Shown: one piece after another, positions 61,321 through 64,000 of the stretch
Numbering within the stretch: position 1 is the first letter of the stretch
Layout of the letters: every line of letters starts with the position of its first letter
Origin: Rhodobacterales bacterium LSUCC0031
GTDB taxonomy: Bacteria > Pseudomonadota > Alphaproteobacteria > Rhodobacterales > Rhodobacteraceae
NCBI GenBank assembly: GCA_015689735.1
Contig: WVSP01000001.1
Location: 856,001 to 920,000, forward strand
Reading direction: 5' to 3'
DNA length: 64,000 nucleotides
Notes under the pieces: model-generated
The model's input: the letters and a program-made list of their open reading frames with translations, nothing else
The model's database searches: none
Told to the model about the DNA's origin: nothing
Position numbers and translations under genes: made by a program

Positions 61321-63057
61321 ATGGCACAGACCACTCAAAGCACGCAGATGAATCAAGGCGCGGCCTCGCGCGGGTCAGCACTTGTCCCTTCGGGTGGCAA
61401 CATGCTGGCGAGTTTGCGCAATGTCACCGCGCAGCCGGGATTTCAGCGCGCGATGCCGACGATCATCGCGGTGCTGGCGGTTGTCCTGGGGCTGGCGGCT
61501 TATCTTTACATGCGTGAACCCGCACGCACGACGCTTTATGCGTCGCTTTCCGAGGCCGACAAGGCCAATGTCGTTGATGCCCTTACAAATGCCGGTATCG
61601 CGGTCACTTTGGACCCTGCGACCGGCGATGTATTGGTGCCGGTGGGTGATTATCACCGCTCGCGGATGAGCCTTGCCGCACAAGGGCTGCCCAGTTCCGC
61701 ACCCGAGGGCTACGCAGCGCTTGGCGATATCCCGATGGGCACCTCGCGCTCGGTTGAGACGGTCCGCCTCAAGCAAGCCCAAGAAATCGAGCTGGCCCGT
61801 TCGATCAACGAAATTTCCGCCGTGCAAGCGGCGCGGGTGCATTTGGCTTTGCCCGAGCGATCGGCCTTTGTTCGTCACCAAGAGCCGCCAACAGCGTCGG
61901 TGTTCTTGCAACTTGCCTCGGGGCGGCGGCTTGATGAGGGGCAGGTCGAGGCGATCGTCAATCTCGTTTCGACCTCTGTGCCGGGAATGGCGCGCGAGAA
62001 TGTCACCGTCATCGACCAAACCGGGCGGTTGTTGTCGAAATCCCTCGACGATCCTGCCTCGATCTTGTCGGATACGCAGTTGCAGCATCGGATGCGGCTG
62101 GAAGGTATCTATCGCTCGCGGATCGAAAGCCTCGTGACCCCGATTGTCGGGCCGGGCAATGTCAACGCGCAGGTCAATATCGAGATCGACTTTACCCGCA
62201 GTGAGATTACCGAAGAGCGGGTCGATCCAGAAGGAACCGCGCTGCGCAGCGAGCAAAATACACTTGACGTTGCGGCCAATGCCGAAGCACGCGGTGTCCC
62301 CGGCGCCACCTCGAACACGGCCCCGACAGAGGCCGAGCTCGCCAACGACTTGGCGTCAACCGCCGGTGGTGGCGCCGCGACCGAGAACCGTTCAAGCAGC
62401 GAGTTGCGCAACTACGAGGTCAGCCGCCGGGTCTCGACCACGATGGCGCCCTCGAACCGTATCATCAAGATTGATGCCGCTTTGCTGTTGCGCACCCAGA
62501 TGGTGATCGACCCCGAGACAGGGCTTGAGCGCCCGCAAGACATGACGCCCGAGGCGATCGCCGATATCGAGCGGCTGGTCTCAAGCGCAATTGGCCTGAA
62601 CCCTGCGCGCGGTGATACGCTGACCGTGACCGCCAAGCCGTTTGTCTCGACCCTGGAAGGCGTATCTGTCGCCTGGTTCCAAACCGATTGGATCGAGGAA
62701 CTTGCCAAGCAGATCGTGACAGTGCTGTTGTTGGGGGTGATCACCCTTGGCGTGATCAGACCGCTTCTGAACCGTGTCCTCGTGCCTTCGGGCGGATCGG
62801 GAATGGGCCATGGTGGCTTGACCGAGGAAGAAGCCGAAGCGCTGGAGTCTGTGGAAGTGGCCGATGGCGAAACGTTGGAAGATATCAAGGCCAAGCTCAA
62901 GCCCAAGAAATCCAACATCTCTTTGGAAATGCTTGATACCGCGAACACCTATGACGACAAAGTCGCTGTTATCCGCATGATTGTGAGTGATGAGGCGGGC
63001 CGTGTGTCCAACGTGTTCAAGCAAATGATGAAAAAAGAACTCGATCAGAAAGCCTGA
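61321..63057 (+). CDS. fliF: flagellar MS-ring protein FliF
   Basis: A 578-residue protein with two membrane helices (about 45-65 and 455-480) and a large periplasmic region between. Ring-building motifs are visible, such as MTREPART-like MREPARTTLYASLSEADKA, ALPERSAFVRHQEPPTASVF and RQ-rich segments. The C-terminal tail (about residues 530-578) binds FliG. It forms the base of the flagellar basal body. The ribosome binding site is weak. Confidence 0.95.
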   Translation: MAQTTQSTQMNQGAASRGSALVPSGGNMLASLRNVTAQPGFQRAMPTIIAVLAVVLGLAAYLYMREPARTTLYASLSEADKANVVDALTNAGIAVTLDPATGDVLVPVGDYHRSRMSLAAQGLPSSAPEGYAALGDIPMGTSRSVETVRLKQAQEIELARSINEISAVQAARVHLALPERSAFVRHQEPPTASVFLQLASGRRLDEGQVEAIVNLVSTSVPGMARENVTVIDQTGRLLSKSLDDPASILSDTQLQHRMRLEGIYRSRIESLVTPIVGPGNVNAQVNIEIDFTRSEITEERVDPEGTALRSEQNTLDVAANAEARGVPGATSNTAPTEAELANDLASTAGGGAATENRSSSELRNYEVSRRVSTTMAPSNRIIKIDAALLLRTQMVIDPETGLERPQDMTPEAIADIERLVSSAIGLNPARGDTLTVTAKPFVSTLEGVSVAWFQTDWIEELAKQIVTVLLLGVITLGVIRPLLNRVLVPSGGSGMGHGGLTEEEAEALESVEVADGETLEDIKAKLKPKKSNISLEMLDTANTYDDKVAVIRMIVSDEAGRVSNVFKQMMKKELDQKA

Positions 63058-63111
63058 CAGCGCAGGCCGGCGCAATGACGCCGGCGTGCTGAACTCGGAG
63101 GAGTTGTCGCA

Positions 63112-64000
63112 ATGCCCGAAGCCGCCACGACCACCGTCGAAGAAGAGGTTCGTCTTTTTGACACCCTCACGGGGACACAAAAATCGGCTATCTTGATGAT
63201 GCTCTTGGGCGAAGACGAAGCCGCCGAGATCCTAAAGAACCTGACCCCGCGCGAGGTGCAGCACCTTGGGGCGGCGATGTATTCGGTCCAAGGCGTCGAT
63301 CAGGCCACGGTCAATTTCGTGCTCGATGAATTCTTGGCCATCATCAAGCAGCAGACCAGCATCGGGCTTGGGGCTGGTAACTATATTCGCAACGTGCTGA
63401 CCAAGGCGCTGGGCGGCGACAAGGCCCAATCTGTGCTAAGTCGGATCACGCCTGCCTCTTCCGAGCGGCCGATCGATATTCTCGACTGGATGGATGCGCG
63501 CGCGATTGCCGAGTTGATCATCGACGAACATCCCCAGATTGTTGCGCTGATCATCTCGTATCTCGACTACGGCCTCGCCGCCGATGTGCTCGGGCTTTTG
63601 CCACACGAGCTGCAACCCGAGGTCGTGGCCCGTATTGCGACCCTCGAAACCGTTCAGCCCGACGCCGTTCGCGAGCTTGAGCGCGTAATGCAGCTCAAGT
63701 TCAAGGCCAATACGACGCTGCGCGCCTCGCAGATTGGCGGTGTTAAGGCCGCGGCCAAGATCATGAATTTCACGAAGACCGCGATGGAACAGCGGATCAT
63801 GAAGGACATCAAGAAGGTCGATAAGGATCTGATGACCGCGATCCAAGACAATATGTTCGTCTTCGACAACCTCGTGATGTCGGATGATCGGTCGCTTCAG
63901 ACCTTGCTGCGTTCGATCGATACCGATGTGCTGGTTCTGGCCCTCAAGGGCGCGGACGAGGTTCTGCGCGAAAAGCTCTTTGGGTGTATGTCCACCCGTG
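63112..64000 (+). CDS. fliG: flagellar motor switch protein FliG, cut by the window edge
   Basis: The first 296 residues of FliG are present. The N-terminal FliF-binding domain (TGTQKSAILMMLLGEDEAAE), the middle armadillo-like domain (EHPQIVALIISYL, IATLETVQPDAV), and the start of the C-terminal motor domain (VFDNLVMSDDRSLQTLLRSI, VLALKGADE) can be seen. It forms the rotor ring and makes torque with MotA. GGAGGAG lies eight bases upstream of the ATG. The 3' end lies beyond the window. Confidence 0.96.
   Translation, partial: MPEAATTTVEEEVRLFDTLTGTQKSAILMMLLGEDEAAEILKNLTPREVQHLGAAMYSVQGVDQATVNFVLDEFLAIIKQQTSIGLGAGNYIRNVLTKALGGDKAQSVLSRITPASSERPIDILDWMDARAIAELIIDEHPQIVALIISYLDYGLAADVLGLLPHELQPEVVARIATLETVQPDAVRELERVMQLKFKANTTLRASQIGGVKAAAKIMNFTKTAMEQRIMKDIKKVDKDLMTAIQDNMFVFDNLVMSDDRSLQTLLRSIDTDVLVLALKGADEVLREKLFGCMSTR

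Overview
The window is a chromosomal segment of an alphaproteobacterium, most likely Rhodobacteraceae/Paracoccaceae. The clues are a GC content that looks like about 60%, a Hint-domain protein, the tatA-tatB-tatC-ATPase run, the ftsY-EamA-yciB run, lysC near ptsP, an alpha-type RNase P RNA, and a fleT-fliE-fliF-fliG block like that of the Rhodobacter sphaeroides fla1 flagellum. Gene density is high. Most of the window is core housekeeping with short intergenic gaps.

Layout. 1-13.5 kb: Hint protein, SDR oxidoreductase, FbpC/PotA-type ATPase, Tat translocase operon, AlkB-like hydroxylase, FtsY, YciB, pseudouridine synthase, TadA, hydrolase, MTA phosphorylase, flavin reductase. 13.5-26.5 kb: GNAT, GMC oxidoreductase, SulP transporter, PtsP, DUF1127, LysC, SDR, rnpB, AmpD-like amidase with an Excalibur-type lipoprotein, GatA and GatC, and a UPF0173 hydrolase. 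26.5-41 kb: rpmG, BI-1/YccA, quinone oxidoreductase, XRE regulator, HisN-like phosphatase, CAP lipoprotein, ilvC divergent from two Lrp/AsnC regulators, class V aminotransferase, Ubi hydroxylase, HAD nucleotidase, GntR regulator, an MshEN-glycosyltransferase fusion, carA, yqeY. 41-54.4 kb: DUF2244, ctaD, lipB, tRNA-Leu(GAG), FAH-family protein, MsbA-like ABC exporter, then a long minus-strand run (SPOR lipoprotein, D,D-carboxypeptidase, tmk, holB, tatD, MBL, AEC transporter), and tRNA-Ser(UGA). 54.4-55.9 kb: a gene-poor, lower-GC island with a serine recombinase. 55.9-64 kb: a K+ channel followed by a flagellar block that runs off the window in fliG.

The most interesting part is the flagellar block. 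It has a FleT-like sigma-54 activator that lacks a DNA-binding domain, two divergent sigma-54 promoters, and a perfect 10-bp inverted repeat nearly midway between them that looks like an enhancer. It also holds several small unrecognised genes beside fliS. Other signals that ordinary annotation would miss are three tandem CtrA half-sites upstream of the glycosyltransferase, a recurring twin-palindrome module just after three stop codons, an ABC exporter whose true start appears to be CTG, and a ctaD terminator lying inside the next reading frame. Function calls come from reading the translated sequences and from family knowledge; no database search was run.
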